Source: Afifella marina DSM 2698 | GTDB taxonomy: Bacteria; Pseudomonadota; Alphaproteobacteria; Rhizobiales; Afifellaceae | Reading direction: 5' to 3' | DNA length: 64,000 nucleotides | NCBI RefSeq assembly: GCF_900102695.1 | Contig: NZ_FMVW01000010.1 | Coordinates: forward strand, 54,602-118,601 | Shown here: positions 53,302-62,549 of the stretch, in pieces | Layout of the letters: each line of letters opens with the position of its first letter | Position numbering within the stretch: the stretch's first letter is position 1 | Program-made: the position numbers and the translations under genes | The notes under the pieces: generated by a model | Databases searched by the model: none | Told to the model about the DNA's origin: nothing | What the model saw: the letters and a program-made list of their open reading frames with translations, nothing else

Positions 53302-54504
53302 ATGAGGTCATACCGTCAGTCTGCCAGCTTCTGGTTCACCCGCATTAGTGCGCTCGCCCTGATTACCGGGCTCGGTGCCGGGTGCAGCGCCGATGCCATA
53401 CGTCTGACTGAGCCCATCTACACCGGCTCGACGGCGAATCAGCAGCAGACAATTTCAGCCCAAGCGAATGCCTATCAGGCACCGCAACAGTTCGCGGCGC
53501 CATCGCCCGCCGTCCAGTCGCGGCAGTTGCCACCACCCTCTGGCGGTTATCAGACCGCCTACAATTATCCGGGTTCCGCCGGGACGCAGCAGAGCTATTC
53601 GAGCGCGCCGACGAGCTACCCGCAACAGCAGGCATCTGCTCCGAAACCCTATACGCCGCCGAAGCCTTACGCGCCGAGCGGCATGCCGAAGCCTCTCGGG
53701 AAGGTGACCGTCGATTCGCAAGGCACGCCTCAGCCGCGCCGTGCGGAGCCTGCGGTTGCGCGGACCGAAGCCCCGCAGCCGCACCAGCAAAACAACGTGG
53801 CCTCGAGCGGGGGCTATACCGTTCGCTCCGGTGATTCGCTGTGGAGCATCGCCCATGCGCATGGTGTCACGACGAGCGAGCTCGCCTCGGCCAACAACAT
53901 TGAGGGCGGCAATATTCGCCCCGGTCAGACGCTGAAAATCCCGTCCGGTGGCGAAACGCAGGTTGCGCGCGTCGATCCAAAAGACGGAACGATGTCGGAT
54001 GCACAGCCGGAAGCCACGCCTGAGGTGCGGCCCGAAAAGACGCCGGTGAGCTACACACCGCCATCGGCGGAGCCCAAGCAAGAAAGCGCGGCGCCTGCAG
54101 CCGATACCACTGCCAAATCTGGAGGCGCAGGCTTCCGGTGGCCGGTGCACGGGCGCATCATTGCGGAGTTCGGCAGCAAGCCGAACGGTGAGCGCAACGA
54201 TGGCATCAATCTCGCCGTGCCAGAGGGCACGGCCGTCAAGGCCGCCGAAGACGGCACCGTGATCTATTCAGGCAACGAGCTGAAGAGCTACGGCAATCTG
54301 ATCCTGGTGCGCCACGAGGGCGGCTGGGTTTCGGCCTATGCCCACAACAGCGAGTTGCTGGTCAAGCGCGGTGAGAAGATTCGGCGCGGTCAGATCATTG
54401 CGAAGTCGGGAATGAGCGGCAACGTCACCTCGCCGCAGGTGCATTTCGAGCTCCGCAAGGGAGCGACCCCGGTCAATCCGGTCGGACATATGGCGTCCGC
54501 TTGA
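53302..54504 (+). CDS. nlpD: NlpD-like LysM/M23 protein, degenerate metallopeptidase
   Basis: 400-residue exported protein with an N-terminal hydrophobic signal (about residues 10-30, ending GAGC and so possibly lipidated), a long Pro/Gln/Ser/Tyr-rich linker, a LysM domain (about 170-215, YTVRSGDSLWSIAHAHGV) and a C-terminal M23/LytM domain (about 275-395). The zinc ligands of active LytM enzymes are missing: the usual HxGxD is here NDGIN, and the usual HxH is QVH. It is therefore probably a non-catalytic amidase activator like E. coli NlpD or EnvC. It follows surE-pcm, as nlpD does elsewhere. Confidence 0.9.
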   Translation: MRSYRQSASFWFTRISALALITGLGAGCSADAIRLTEPIYTGSTANQQQTISAQANAYQAPQQFAAPSPAVQSRQLPPPSGGYQTAYNYPGSAGTQQSYSSAPTSYPQQQASAPKPYTPPKPYAPSGMPKPLGKVTVDSQGTPQPRRAEPAVARTEAPQPHQQNNVASSGGYTVRSGDSLWSIAHAHGVTTSELASANNIEGGNIRPGQTLKIPSGGETQVARVDPKDGTMSDAQPEATPEVRPEKTPVSYTPPSAEPKQESAAPAADTTAKSGGAGFRWPVHGRIIAEFGSKPNGERNDGINLAVPEGTAVKAAEDGTVIYSGNELKSYGNLILVRHEGGWVSAYAHNSELLVKRGEKIRRGQIIAKSGMSGNVTSPQVHFELRKGATPVNPVGHMASA

Positions 54505-54538
54505 GCGGGCGCCTTCCGGGTTTTCGGGCAGGGGTCAG

Positions 54539-55405
54539 TCAGCCGAGCGACTGACCTGTCCGTCCGGCGAGATCCTGAATGAACTGCCAGGCGACGCGGC
54601 CGGAGCGACTCCCCCGCGTCGTTGCCCATTCCAAGGCCTGAGGGCGCCATTCCTCTTCCGGCGTCGCGATGCCGAAGTGCTCCACATAGGCGCGCACCAT
54701 CGCCAGATACTGTGTCTGATCGCAGTGATGGAAGCCGAGCCACAGGCCGAAGCGGTCTGAAAGCGACACCTTTTCCTGCACCGCCTCCGACGGGTTGATC
54801 GCTGTCGAATGCTCGTTCTCGATCATATCGCGGGGGAGCAGGTGGCGGCGGTTGGAGGTGGCGTAGAAGATCACGTTGCGCGGCCGGCCCTCGACGCCGC
54901 CTTCGAGTGCGGCTTTCAGCGACTTGTAGGACGTGTCGTCGGCATCGAAGGACAAGTCGTCGCAGAAAAAGATGAATCGTTCCGGCCGATCGCGAATGGT
55001 GTTCATCAAATCGGGCAGTGTGTTGATATCCTCGCGATGGATTTCGACGAGCTTGAGTGGCGTCTCGGGCGCTTCGGCCGAGACCTGCGCGTGGACGGAT
55101 TTCACCAGAGAAGATTTTCCCATCCCGCGGGCGCCCCAAAGCAGGGCGTTGTTGGCCGCATAGCCTTTGGCGAAGTGCCGTGTGTTCTCAAGCAGCGTGT
55201 CGCGGGACCGGTCTATGCCCTGCAAAAGCTCGATTTCCAGGCGGTTCACGTTCTTCACCGGGATGAGGCGAGGTGGCTGCGGATCCCATACATAGGCATC
55301 GGCCGAAAGGTCGAGCGGCGGCGCCACGGGCGGAGCGAGCCGCTCCAGAGCACCGGCAATACGTTCAAGGAGCGGAATGAGGTTTTGCGTTTGGTCTTGA
55401 GTCAC
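54539..55405 (-). CDS. AAA-type ATPase of the DUF815 family
   Basis: 288-residue ATP-binding protein. Walker A is GARGMGKSSLVK at about residue 93, Walker B is FIFFCDDLSFD at about 147, and a sensor-like NVIFYATSNRRHLLPRD follows. DUF815 proteins are widespread and uncharacterised; nothing here shows a substrate. It is transcribed opposite to its neighbours nlpD and yajC. Confidence 0.9.
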   Translation of the reverse strand: MTQDQTQNLIPLLERIAGALERLAPPVAPPLDLSADAYVWDPQPPRLIPVKNVNRLEIELLQGIDRSRDTLLENTRHFAKGYAANNALLWGARGMGKSSLVKSVHAQVSAEAPETPLKLVEIHREDINTLPDLMNTIRDRPERFIFFCDDLSFDADDTSYKSLKAALEGGVEGRPRNVIFYATSNRRHLLPRDMIENEHSTAINPSEAVQEKVSLSDRFGLWLGFHHCDQTQYLAMVRAYVEHFGIATPEEEWRPQALEWATTRGSRSGRVAWQFIQDLAGRTGQSLG

Positions 55406-55560
55406 TTGGGTTCACGTCCTACAGGCGGGGCGTCTCGGTAACATAAGGATCGAGGGGTCGACAGATCGCTCGTGCCGGGACCGGTTGCAAAGGGGCGCGC
55501 CACAGCTATAGTCCGCGCCGGTTTGGACCGACGGGTCCGCAAGCAAATTCCGAGGCCTTT

Positions 55561-55899
55561 ATGTTCGTGACTCCGGCCTATGCGCAAGGCGCAGGCGCAG
55601 GTGGCGGCGGTGAGATGTTGATTTCGCTTCTGCCTTTCATCCTGATCTTCGTGATCATGTATTTTCTCATCATCCGTCCGCAGCGCCAGCAGGCGAAGAA
55701 GCGGGAAGAGATGCTGAAGGCGATCCGTCGTGGCGACACGGTGGTGACCGGTGGCGGGCTCATCGGCAAGGTCACCAAGGTGATCGACGACAACGAGCTC
55801 GAAGTACAAATTGCCGAAGGCGTGAAGGTGCGGGCGCAAAGAGGCCTCATTTATGAGGTTCGAGCAAAGGCCGAGCCGGTGAGCGGCTCCGCCGCCTGA
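55561..55899 (+). CDS. yajC: Sec translocon accessory protein YajC
   Basis: 112-residue protein with one membrane helix (about residues 19-38, LLPFILIFVIMYFLIIRPQ) and the conserved IIRPQRQQAKKREEML and GDTVVTGGGLIGKV segments. YajC associates with SecD and SecF, encoded immediately downstream. Its N-terminus (TPAYAQGAGAGGGG) is typical of alphaproteobacteria. Confidence 0.95.
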   Translation: MFVTPAYAQGAGAGGGGEMLISLLPFILIFVIMYFLIIRPQRQQAKKREEMLKAIRRGDTVVTGGGLIGKVTKVIDDNELEVQIAEGVKVRAQRGLIYEVRAKAEPVSGSAA

Positions 55900-55918
55900 C
55901 CTCAGGACCCGCCTTTTC

Positions 55919-57523
55919 ATGCTCTATTTCGCTCGTTGGAAGATCGTCCTCATCATCCTCGTCCTTGTGGCGGGGGTGATCGTGACGCTTCCCAATCTTT
56001 TTTCCGCCGCGACGGTGCAGGCGTGGCCGTCTTTCATGCCCAAGCGCCAGATCGTCCTCGGTCTCGATCTGCGAGGCGGCGCCCATCTGCTCTTGCAGGT
56101 GGAGCGCGATTCGCTGGTCAAAGACCGGCTTCAGACACTGGTCGGCGATGTTCGGCAGACCTTGCGTGACGAACGCATCGGCTACCGCAATCTGCGCAGC
56201 CGCGGAGAAAGCGTGACGTTCACGTTGCGCGAACCGAGCGAAGCAGATCGTGTGATGCAGCTGCTGCGTCCGCTGACCAATCCCGTGCAATCGGGGCTCT
56301 TCGGACAGGGGTCTGTGAGCGAGGTAGAGGTCTCTCGTGACGGCGCGCAGGTGACACTGAACCTGACGGAGGCGGGGCTTGAAGAGCGTACCCGCTCGGC
56401 CGTCGAACAGAGCCTGTCCGTTCTCGGACGCCGTATCAACGCGCTCGGGACCACCGAGCCGACGATCCAGCGCGAAGGCGACGATCGCATTCTCGTCCAG
56501 GTCCCGGGTCTTGAAGATACCAGCCGGCTGAAAGAAATCCTCGGCCAGACGGCGAAGATGACATTCCATCTGGAGTGCCCGGAGGGCGACGTCGTCTCCG
56601 CGCAACAGGGGCGTCCGCCCGCCGGATGTGAGATCGTCGAGCCGGCCGATCCCAATGACGGTCCGGTTCTCGTCGAATCGCGGGCCCGGCTTTCCGGTGA
56701 CGATCTTGTCGACGCTCAGCCGGCCTTCGATCAGCAGACGAACACGCCGATCGTCACCTTCCGCTTCAATTCTCGCGGCGGGTCGATTTTCGGACAGCTG
56801 ACACAGCAGAATGTCGGGCGCCGCTTTGCGGTCGTCCTCGACAACAAATACATCACGGCCCCCGTCATCCGCTCGCCCATCCTCGGCGGTTCGGGGCAAA
56901 TCGAGGGCAATTTCACCGTCGAAAGCGCGCAGAATCTCGCTGTTCTGCTGCGGGCCGGCGCCCTTCCGGCCGACCTCACCATCGTCGAGGAGCGCACGGT
57001 CGGACCTAGCCTCGGTCGAGATTCGATTGCCGCTGGCGAAATCGCCGCGTTGATCGGCACGGCCGGTGTCGTCGTGTTTATGGTGCTCGTCTACGGCCTC
57101 TTCGGCGTCTTTGCGAATTTCGCCTTGATCTGCAATATCGTGCTCCTGCTGGCGCTTCTGACGCTCCTGCAGGCGACGCTGACGCTTCCGGGCATTGCCG
57201 GCATCGTGCTGACGGTCGGTATGGCGGTGGACGCGAACGTGCTGATCTTCGAGCGAATACGCGAGGAGGCCAAGCTGGGACGGTCCGCGATCAATGCCAT
57301 TGAAGCTGGTTTCAGTCGGGCGCTCGGCACTATCCTTGATGCCAACATCACGACCTTGATCGCTGCCTTCGCGCTTTTCGCTCTGGGTTCCGGTCCGATC
57401 CGTGGTTTTGCGGTCACCCTTGCTCTCGGCATTCTGACGACCGTCTTCACCGCCTTTGTTCTGACCCGCTTCATCGTCGCCGTCTGGGTTCGCTCGCAGC
57501 GCCCCAAGACAGTGCCGATCTGA
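55919..57523 (+). CDS. secD: Protein translocase subunit SecD
   Basis: 534-residue RND-like membrane protein that uses the proton gradient to complete Sec export. The hallmark LGLDLRGGAHLLLQV lies near residue 45, the periplasmic domain occupies about 60-350, and the six-helix bundle with GMAVDANVLIFERIREE is at about 350-520. Confidence 0.97.
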   Translation: MLYFARWKIVLIILVLVAGVIVTLPNLFSAATVQAWPSFMPKRQIVLGLDLRGGAHLLLQVERDSLVKDRLQTLVGDVRQTLRDERIGYRNLRSRGESVTFTLREPSEADRVMQLLRPLTNPVQSGLFGQGSVSEVEVSRDGAQVTLNLTEAGLEERTRSAVEQSLSVLGRRINALGTTEPTIQREGDDRILVQVPGLEDTSRLKEILGQTAKMTFHLECPEGDVVSAQQGRPPAGCEIVEPADPNDGPVLVESRARLSGDDLVDAQPAFDQQTNTPIVTFRFNSRGGSIFGQLTQQNVGRRFAVVLDNKYITAPVIRSPILGGSGQIEGNFTVESAQNLAVLLRAGALPADLTIVEERTVGPSLGRDSIAAGEIAALIGTAGVVVFMVLVYGLFGVFANFALICNIVLLLALLTLLQATLTLPGIAGIVLTVGMAVDANVLIFERIREEAKLGRSAINAIEAGFSRALGTILDANITTLIAAFALFALGSGPIRGFAVTLALGILTTVFTAFVLTRFIVAVWVRSQRPKTVPI

Positions 57524-57531
57524 GTATCGCT

Positions 57532-58470
57532 ATGCCATTCCGCATCGTTCCCGACGACACCACGGTTCCCTTCATGCGCTTTGCGCGCTGGGGCTTTCCT
57601 GCCTCAGTGGTCGCCATGGTGGCGTCGCTCGTCTTGTTTTTTGTCGTCGGACTCAATCTCGGCATCGACTTCAGGGGCGGCACTCTGATTGAGGTGCAAA
57701 GCCAGAGTGGAGCCGTGGACATTGGCTCGATCCGACAGACGTTGCAGCCTCTCGAACTCGGCGACTTCGAGGTCCAGGGCTTTGGCTCAGGCAACGAAGC
57801 CGTCATTCGGATCGCGACGCAGCCCGGCGGAGACGAAGCGCAGCAAGCGGCCGTGCAGAAGGTGCAGGACGCGCTTGGCTTCGACGCTTACAATTATCGT
57901 CGCGTCGAAGTCGTTGGGCCGCGTGTGTCCGGAGAGCTTGCGGAAACCGGGACGATCGCCGTCCTCGTGACGCTTGTGGGCGTGCTGCTTTATATCTGGT
58001 TCCGGTTCGAATGGCAGTTCGCCATCGGTGCGATCGCGTCCCTTCTTCACGACGTCATCTTGACCATCGGGTTTTTCACGATCACGCAGATCGAGTTCAA
58101 TCTGTCTTCGATCGCGGCGATTTTGACGATCGTCGGTTATTCGCTGAACGACACCGTGGTGATCTTCGACCGCGTGCGTGAAATGCTGCGGAAGTTCAAG
58201 CAGACGCCGATCCGGGGCATCATCGATCTATCGGTCAATCAGACCCTGTCTCGGACCCTGTTGACGTCTCTGACCACGCTGATCGCGCTTGCCGCTTTGT
58301 TCTTCTTCGGCGGAGCGGTCATTCGTTCGTTCACGGCGGCGATGATCTGGGGCGTGTTCATTGGGACGTACTCCACGGTTTTCATTGCCGCGCCGATGCT
58401 GATCTTCTTCAATCTGCGTCCTGAAAAGGTTGCCGCACCGGAAGCCGCAAAGAAGCCTGCGGCCAGCTGA
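57532..58470 (+). CDS. secF: Protein translocase subunit SecF
   Basis: 312-residue partner of SecD. The LGIDFRGGTLIEVQ motif near residue 40, GYSLNDTVVIFDRVRE near 205 and the TLSRTLLTSLTTLIAL helix are diagnostic. It follows secD by eight bases, and its stop overlaps the next ATG. Confidence 0.97.
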   Translation: MPFRIVPDDTTVPFMRFARWGFPASVVAMVASLVLFFVVGLNLGIDFRGGTLIEVQSQSGAVDIGSIRQTLQPLELGDFEVQGFGSGNEAVIRIATQPGGDEAQQAAVQKVQDALGFDAYNYRRVEVVGPRVSGELAETGTIAVLVTLVGVLLYIWFRFEWQFAIGAIASLLHDVILTIGFFTITQIEFNLSSIAAILTIVGYSLNDTVVIFDRVREMLRKFKQTPIRGIIDLSVNQTLSRTLLTSLTTLIALAALFFFGGAVIRSFTAAMIWGVFIGTYSTVFIAAPMLIFFNLRPEKVAAPEAAKKPAAS

Positions 58471-58883
58471 TGGCGGCCGGCGGAGACAGACAAGCTGGCC
58501 CGCCCGAGGGCGGCCGTTTCCCCGGACGTGCACCGGTTGATGCGTATGGGAATGGCGGTTTCCGTTTTGCCGGCATGTCGCATCGCGGGTCGATCTTGAT
58601 GCTTCCGTCGGCGATCCTCGGCTGGCATGTCACCAGGCCGGAGGAGATCAGCCTCGAAGCGCTTCAGCCGGCTCTTGCCGAAGCTTCTTCGATCGAAGTC
58701 CTTCTGGTCGGGACGGGGCACACTCTCGTTCCACTCGATCCGAAGGTGAAATCGGATCTCGAAGCCGCCGGTCTTTGGCCGGAAGTGATGGCGACGGGCG
58801 CGGCCTCGCGGACCTACAACATCCTGCTTGCGGAAGAGCGGGCGGTTGCTGCGGCGCTGATTGCTGTCGACGATCCGGAATGA
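58470..58883 (+). CDS. Mth938/NDUFAF3-like protein
   Basis: 137-residue protein whose residues 30-137 fit the Mth938 domain (DUF498), with YGNGGFRFAGMSHRGSILMLP, LLVGTGHTLVPLDP and the RTYNILLAEERAVAAALI end. The human relative NDUFAF3 is an assembly factor of respiratory complex I. It is coupled to secF by a TGATG overlap, a gene order known from other alphaproteobacteria. The first 25 residues are not conserved and rich in Gly and Pro. Confidence 0.88.
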   Translation: MAAGGDRQAGPPEGGRFPGRAPVDAYGNGGFRFAGMSHRGSILMLPSAILGWHVTRPEEISLEALQPALAEASSIEVLLVGTGHTLVPLDPKVKSDLEAAGLWPEVMATGAASRTYNILLAEERAVAAALIAVDDPE

Positions 58884-58900
58884 AGCCCTAGCTCCGGCTC

Positions 58901-59740
58901 ATGGCCGAGCCCGATCCCACACTCGTTGAGCCTGTGCGCGAGCGCGATCTTCCGCGCTACTACTCGGTGTTGTTCGCGCCGCAACATGCGCGCGAAGAGC
59001 TTTTTGCGCTCTACGCCTTCGCAGTCGAGGCGGAAAAAGTCGCCGATATCGTGCAAGAGGCGACGCTCGGGGAGATTCGTCTGACGTGGTGGCGCGATTC
59101 TCTCGACCTGGCGGTGGCGGGGCAGGCGAGCGGCTCGCCGATTGTCGACCGGCTCGCTTTGGCGCTGCGTGAGAAAGGACTTTCCGCCGACGCCCTCGCC
59201 GCACTCACGGAAGCCCGGCACGGCGACCTTTACGCCGATCCTCCTGCGACACTCGCCGATCTCGAAGGGCGGATGGGTGAGACGCAGTCGAGCCTTTTTC
59301 AGCTGGGTGGATTGTTTCTTGGTGGAGAGGCCGGCGAACTCGCCGAAGCCGCGGGGCATGCGGGCATCGCCTATGGCATCGCCATGAGCCTTTGGGATAG
59401 CGCACGGGCGCGGGCGAGGGGGCGTCTCCTCATCCCCTCCGAGCTTCTTCAGAGAGTGGGGCTCTCGCCTGAGGAGGTCTATTCGGCAGATGTGAAGGAG
59501 CTCGTCGCTCCACTCGGCGAACTCGTCGCCTTCGGGCGAGAGCATCGAAGCCTCGCGGCTTCGGCACTCAAGCAGGTTCGAGGGGAGGCTCGGTCTGCCT
59601 TTTTGCCATTGAAAGCCGCAGATGTCCTGCTTCCTCGAATCGGGCGGGATCCGGCCAGATTTGTCACCACCCCGCAACAGATGCCAGCGCTCGGCGTTTT
59701 GAGCCGGATGGTGTTTGCCAGTCTCGGCAAGGGCCGCTGA
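58901..59740 (+). CDS. Squalene/phytoene synthase-fold protein, NDUFAF6-like
   Basis: 279-residue protein of the squalene/phytoene synthase superfamily. The two aspartate-rich prenyl diphosphate sites are degenerate: where active enzymes have DDxxD, this has VEAEKVADI near residue 42, and the second region is GIAYGIAMSLWDS. Helices ARARGRLLIPSELLQRVGL and RFVTTPQQMPALGVLSRM match the NDUFAF6 branch, a complex I assembly factor. Being next to the NDUFAF3-like gene supports that role over isoprenoid synthesis. It could still bind a lipid. Confidence 0.8.
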   Translation: MAEPDPTLVEPVRERDLPRYYSVLFAPQHAREELFALYAFAVEAEKVADIVQEATLGEIRLTWWRDSLDLAVAGQASGSPIVDRLALALREKGLSADALAALTEARHGDLYADPPATLADLEGRMGETQSSLFQLGGLFLGGEAGELAEAAGHAGIAYGIAMSLWDSARARARGRLLIPSELLQRVGLSPEEVYSADVKELVAPLGELVAFGREHRSLAASALKQVRGEARSAFLPLKAADVLLPRIGRDPARFVTTPQQMPALGVLSRMVFASLGKGR

Positions 59741-59773
59741 TCGATCCGACCCCGGCAAGAGCTGCTTCTTTTC

Positions 59774-61174
59774 TCAGGCTGCCTTCCGCAACTCGTTGGC
59801 CGCAAGCCACGCCGTGAAATCTGCAAGTGCGCGTGCGGCGAGCGTGCGCTTGCGTGCCACGCCGCGCTCCTTGCCCTTCATTCTGCGTCCGTCCTCGTCT
59901 TTCGTGGGCGCCTCGATGTCCGGGAAAAGGCCGAAATTGACGTTCATCGGCTGAAAGTCGCCATTCTCCTTATCCACGAGATTGCGCCCGGTGATGTGAG
60001 CGAGGAGCGCTCCGTGGGCCGTCGTATCCGGCGGCAGGGCCGGTTGATCGCCAAGTGCCTCCGCGGCGGCGAAACGGCCGGCGAGAAGCCCGATGGAGGC
60101 CGATTCGACATAGCCTTCGCAGCCGGTGATCTGGCCGGCGAAGCGGATATGGGGCTGCACCTTCAGGCGCATCGTCTCGTCGAGAATTTTCGGTGACCGC
60201 AGGAAGGTGTTGCGGTGAATGCCGCCAAGGCGTGCGAATTCGGCATTCTCCAAAGCCGGGATCATGCGGAGAATGCGGGTCTGTTCGCCGTACTTCATCT
60301 TGGTTTGGAAACCGACCATGTTGAACAAGGTGCCCTGCTTGTTGTCTTGGCGCAGTTGCACCACGGCCCACGGCTTCTCCTCCGGCCGGTGCCGATTGGT
60401 GAGGCCGACCGGCTTCATCGGACCCCAGCGCAGGGTCTCGGCGCCGCGGGCCGCCATGACTTCGATCGGAAGGCAGCCTTCGAAATAGGCCGTATCCTTT
60501 TCCCATTCACGGAAATCGGCGGTCTCCGCCTGAAGCAGAGCCTCGATGAAGGCCTCGTACTGGGCGCGGTCCATCGGACAGTTCAGGTAGGCGGCCGTGT
60601 CACCGCCAGGTCCGGGTTTGTCGTAGCGCGACTGCATCCAGGCGATATCCATGTTGATGCTGTCGCGATGGATGATCGGTGCGATGGCATCGAAAAAGGC
60701 GAGCTGGTCTTCGCCGGTCGCCTCGCGGATTGCGGTCGCGAGCGCTCCGCTCGTCAAAGGGCCGGTGGCGACGATGGTCGGCTGATCTGGATTTGGCAGG
60801 GTAGAGATTTCGCCGCGTTCAATGCGGATCAAGGGATGATCGGCAATCGCCTGTGTCACAGCTTCGGAGAAACCGTCGCGATCGACGGCAAGCGCTGAGC
60901 CGGCGGGCAATTGATGGCGGTCGGCCGCCCACATGATCAGCGAACCGGCCGCGCGCATTTCCGCATGCAGAACACCGACAGCGTTGCTTGTCGAATCGTC
61001 GGAGCGGAACGAGTTCGAGCAGACGAGCTCGGCGAGGCCGTCGCTTTTATGCGCTGGCGTCTCGACCTCGGGCCGCATTTCGTGCAGCACGACGGCGATG
61101 CCGGCTTCGGCGATCTGCCAGGCGGCTTCGCAGCCGGCGAGGCCGCCGCCGATAACATGGATGGGTCTCGTCAT
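59774..61174 (-). CDS. trmFO: Folate-dependent tRNA (uracil-5-)-methyltransferase
   Basis: 466-residue FAD enzyme that forms ribothymidine-54 in tRNA using methylenetetrahydrofolate. The FAD-binding [16 protein letters not shown] is at the N-terminus, followed by HEMRPE and [13 protein letters not shown]. The segment [13 protein letters not shown] lies near the C-terminus. The ATG at 61174 gives the family start; a much longer N-terminus to 61390 is open but unlikely. Confidence 0.95.
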   Translation of the reverse strand: MTRPIHVIGGGLAGCEAAWQIAEAGIAVVLHEMRPEVETPAHKSDGLAELVCSNSFRSDDSTSNAVGVLHAEMRAAGSLIMWAADRHQLPAGSALAVDRDGFSEAVTQAIADHPLIRIERGEISTLPNPDQPTIVATGPLTSGALATAIREATGEDQLAFFDAIAPIIHRDSINMDIAWMQSRYDKPGPGGDTAAYLNCPMDRAQYEAFIEALLQAETADFREWEKDTAYFEGCLPIEVMAARGAETLRWGPMKPVGLTNRHRPEEKPWAVVQLRQDNKQGTLFNMVGFQTKMKYGEQTRILRMIPALENAEFARLGGIHRNTFLRSPKILDETMRLKVQPHIRFAGQITGCEGYVESASIGLLAGRFAAAEALGDQPALPPDTTAHGALLAHITGRNLVDKENGDFQPMNVNFGLFPDIEAPTKDEDGRRMKGKERGVARKRTLAARALADFTAWLAANELRKAA

Positions 61175-61365
61175 TTCGTGTCTCTCAGCTTCTGCTGCTT
61201 TGTTCGTCGCCGGGGAAATATGTCGAATGCAACGCTTCACGCCTGTGCATGTTGACGCTTGCCAACGAGATCGCAAGGGGAGAGCCAGGGTGCCTGCGCG
61301 AATCCATATGATGCTTGTCAGGCAGTGCAACAATAGCCGTCCAAGGCGACAAAACGGGGATTGAG

Positions 61366-62337
61366 ATGGCCGGAAGCTCGAAGAAGGCAATTTATGCGGC
61401 GCTTGTCGGAAACCTGGCGATTGCCATCACGAAGTTCGGCGCTGCCGCCTATACGGGTTCCTCGGCGATGCTATCCGAGGGCATCCATTCGGTTGTCGAT
61501 ACCGGCAACCAGGGACTTCTTCTCTATGGGATGAAACGCGCGTCTCGACCGGCGGATCGCGCGCACCCCTTCGGCTACAGCGCGGAGATCTATTTTTGGG
61601 CCTTCGTGGTGGCGATCCTGATCTTTGCGGTTGGCGCCGGCGTCTCCGTCTATGAGGGCGTGCACAAGATCGCGGATGCCAACGAGATCACCTCTCCGTT
61701 CGTCAATTACATCGTGTTGACGTTGGCTATCGTCTTTGAAGGCGCGTCGTGGACCGTTGCCTACCGAGAGTTTCGCCGGCAGAGGAATGAAGGGCACAAT
61801 TTCTTCGAGGCCGTTCGTCACTCCAAGGACCCCACCGTTTTCACGGTGCTTTACGAAGATACTGCCGCCCTCCTTGGTCTTGTCGTTGCTTTGATCGGTG
61901 TGTTCCTCGCCAGTTATCTCGGGCTTCCCTGGCTCGATGGTGCGGCCTCGATCGGGATCGGCATCATTCTTGGCGCGACCGCAATCCTTCTCGCGATCGA
62001 GACCAAAGGCCTGTTGATCGGCGAATCGGCGGCACCGGAAACGGTCGCCGCGGTGCGCGAGATCGTCGAAGCCGAAGAAGGTGTCAGTGCACTGAACGAG
62101 CTCAGGACATTGCATCGCGGGCCCAATGACATCCTACTCGCGCTCTCGGTCGACTTCGAAGACGACATGCCGGCCGGGCGCGTCGAGGCTGCCATCACGC
62201 GTCTGGAAAAGGCGATCAAGGCACGCATTCCGACGATCCGCCGTCTCTTCATCGAGGTGCAATCCGCGGGCGATCACAAAATTGGGGTGGAGGAAGAACG
62301 GCGGACACGGAACGCGTCAGGCTCGGTCGAGGTGTGA
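61366..62337 (+). CDS. Cation diffusion facilitator family transporter
   Basis: 323-residue CDF metal/H+ antiporter. Five or six helices, with the metal-site patterns [12 protein letters not shown] (HxxxD) and [11 protein letters not shown] (ExxD-like) in helices 2 and 5, and a cytoplasmic C-terminal domain of about 95 residues. Metal specificity (Zn, Fe, Mn or Co) cannot be read safely. The ATG at 61366 follows a GAG site; trmFO is divergent. Confidence 0.9.
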   Translation: MAGSSKKAIYAALVGNLAIAITKFGAAAYTGSSAMLSEGIHSVVDTGNQGLLLYGMKRASRPADRAHPFGYSAEIYFWAFVVAILIFAVGAGVSVYEGVHKIADANEITSPFVNYIVLTLAIVFEGASWTVAYREFRRQRNEGHNFFEAVRHSKDPTVFTVLYEDTAALLGLVVALIGVFLASYLGLPWLDGAASIGIGIILGATAILLAIETKGLLIGESAAPETVAAVREIVEAEEGVSALNELRTLHRGPNDILLALSVDFEDDMPAGRVEAAITRLEKAIKARIPTIRRLFIEVQSAGDHKIGVEEERRTRNASGSVEV

Positions 62338-62371
62338 CCGGATGCGACAGAATAGCGAGCTTACATTAGAA

Positions 62372-62385
62372 TTGATCTAAGTCAA
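62372..62385. promoter_or_regulatory. FNR/FixK-type binding site upstream of cytochrome c peroxidase
   Basis: TTGATCTAAGTCAA matches the TTGAT-N4-ATCAA consensus at nine of ten defined positions; G replaces A at the first base of the right half. It lies about 165 bases before the peroxidase start and suggests oxygen-responsive activation. The palindrome is visible; which Crp/Fnr protein binds is unknown. Confidence 0.65.
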
Positions 62386-62549
62386 AAGTAGCCTGCAGGA
62401 CACTGGTAGGGTCGTTGCGCGACCTGAGGCAGCGATCTGGGTCGCGGGCCTTGAACGCCAAAAGCCACGAGCCGACCCGACGGTCGCCGGTCGTGCTCGC
62501 CTTGACGTCTCATCTCCCGTGGCTCTCTCGCAAATGAATGGAGAGCGCG

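Noticed and set aside
58901..59740. Annotation as phytoene or squalene synthase
   Set aside because: The aspartate-rich catalytic motifs are degenerate and no carotenoid or hopanoid genes are nearby.
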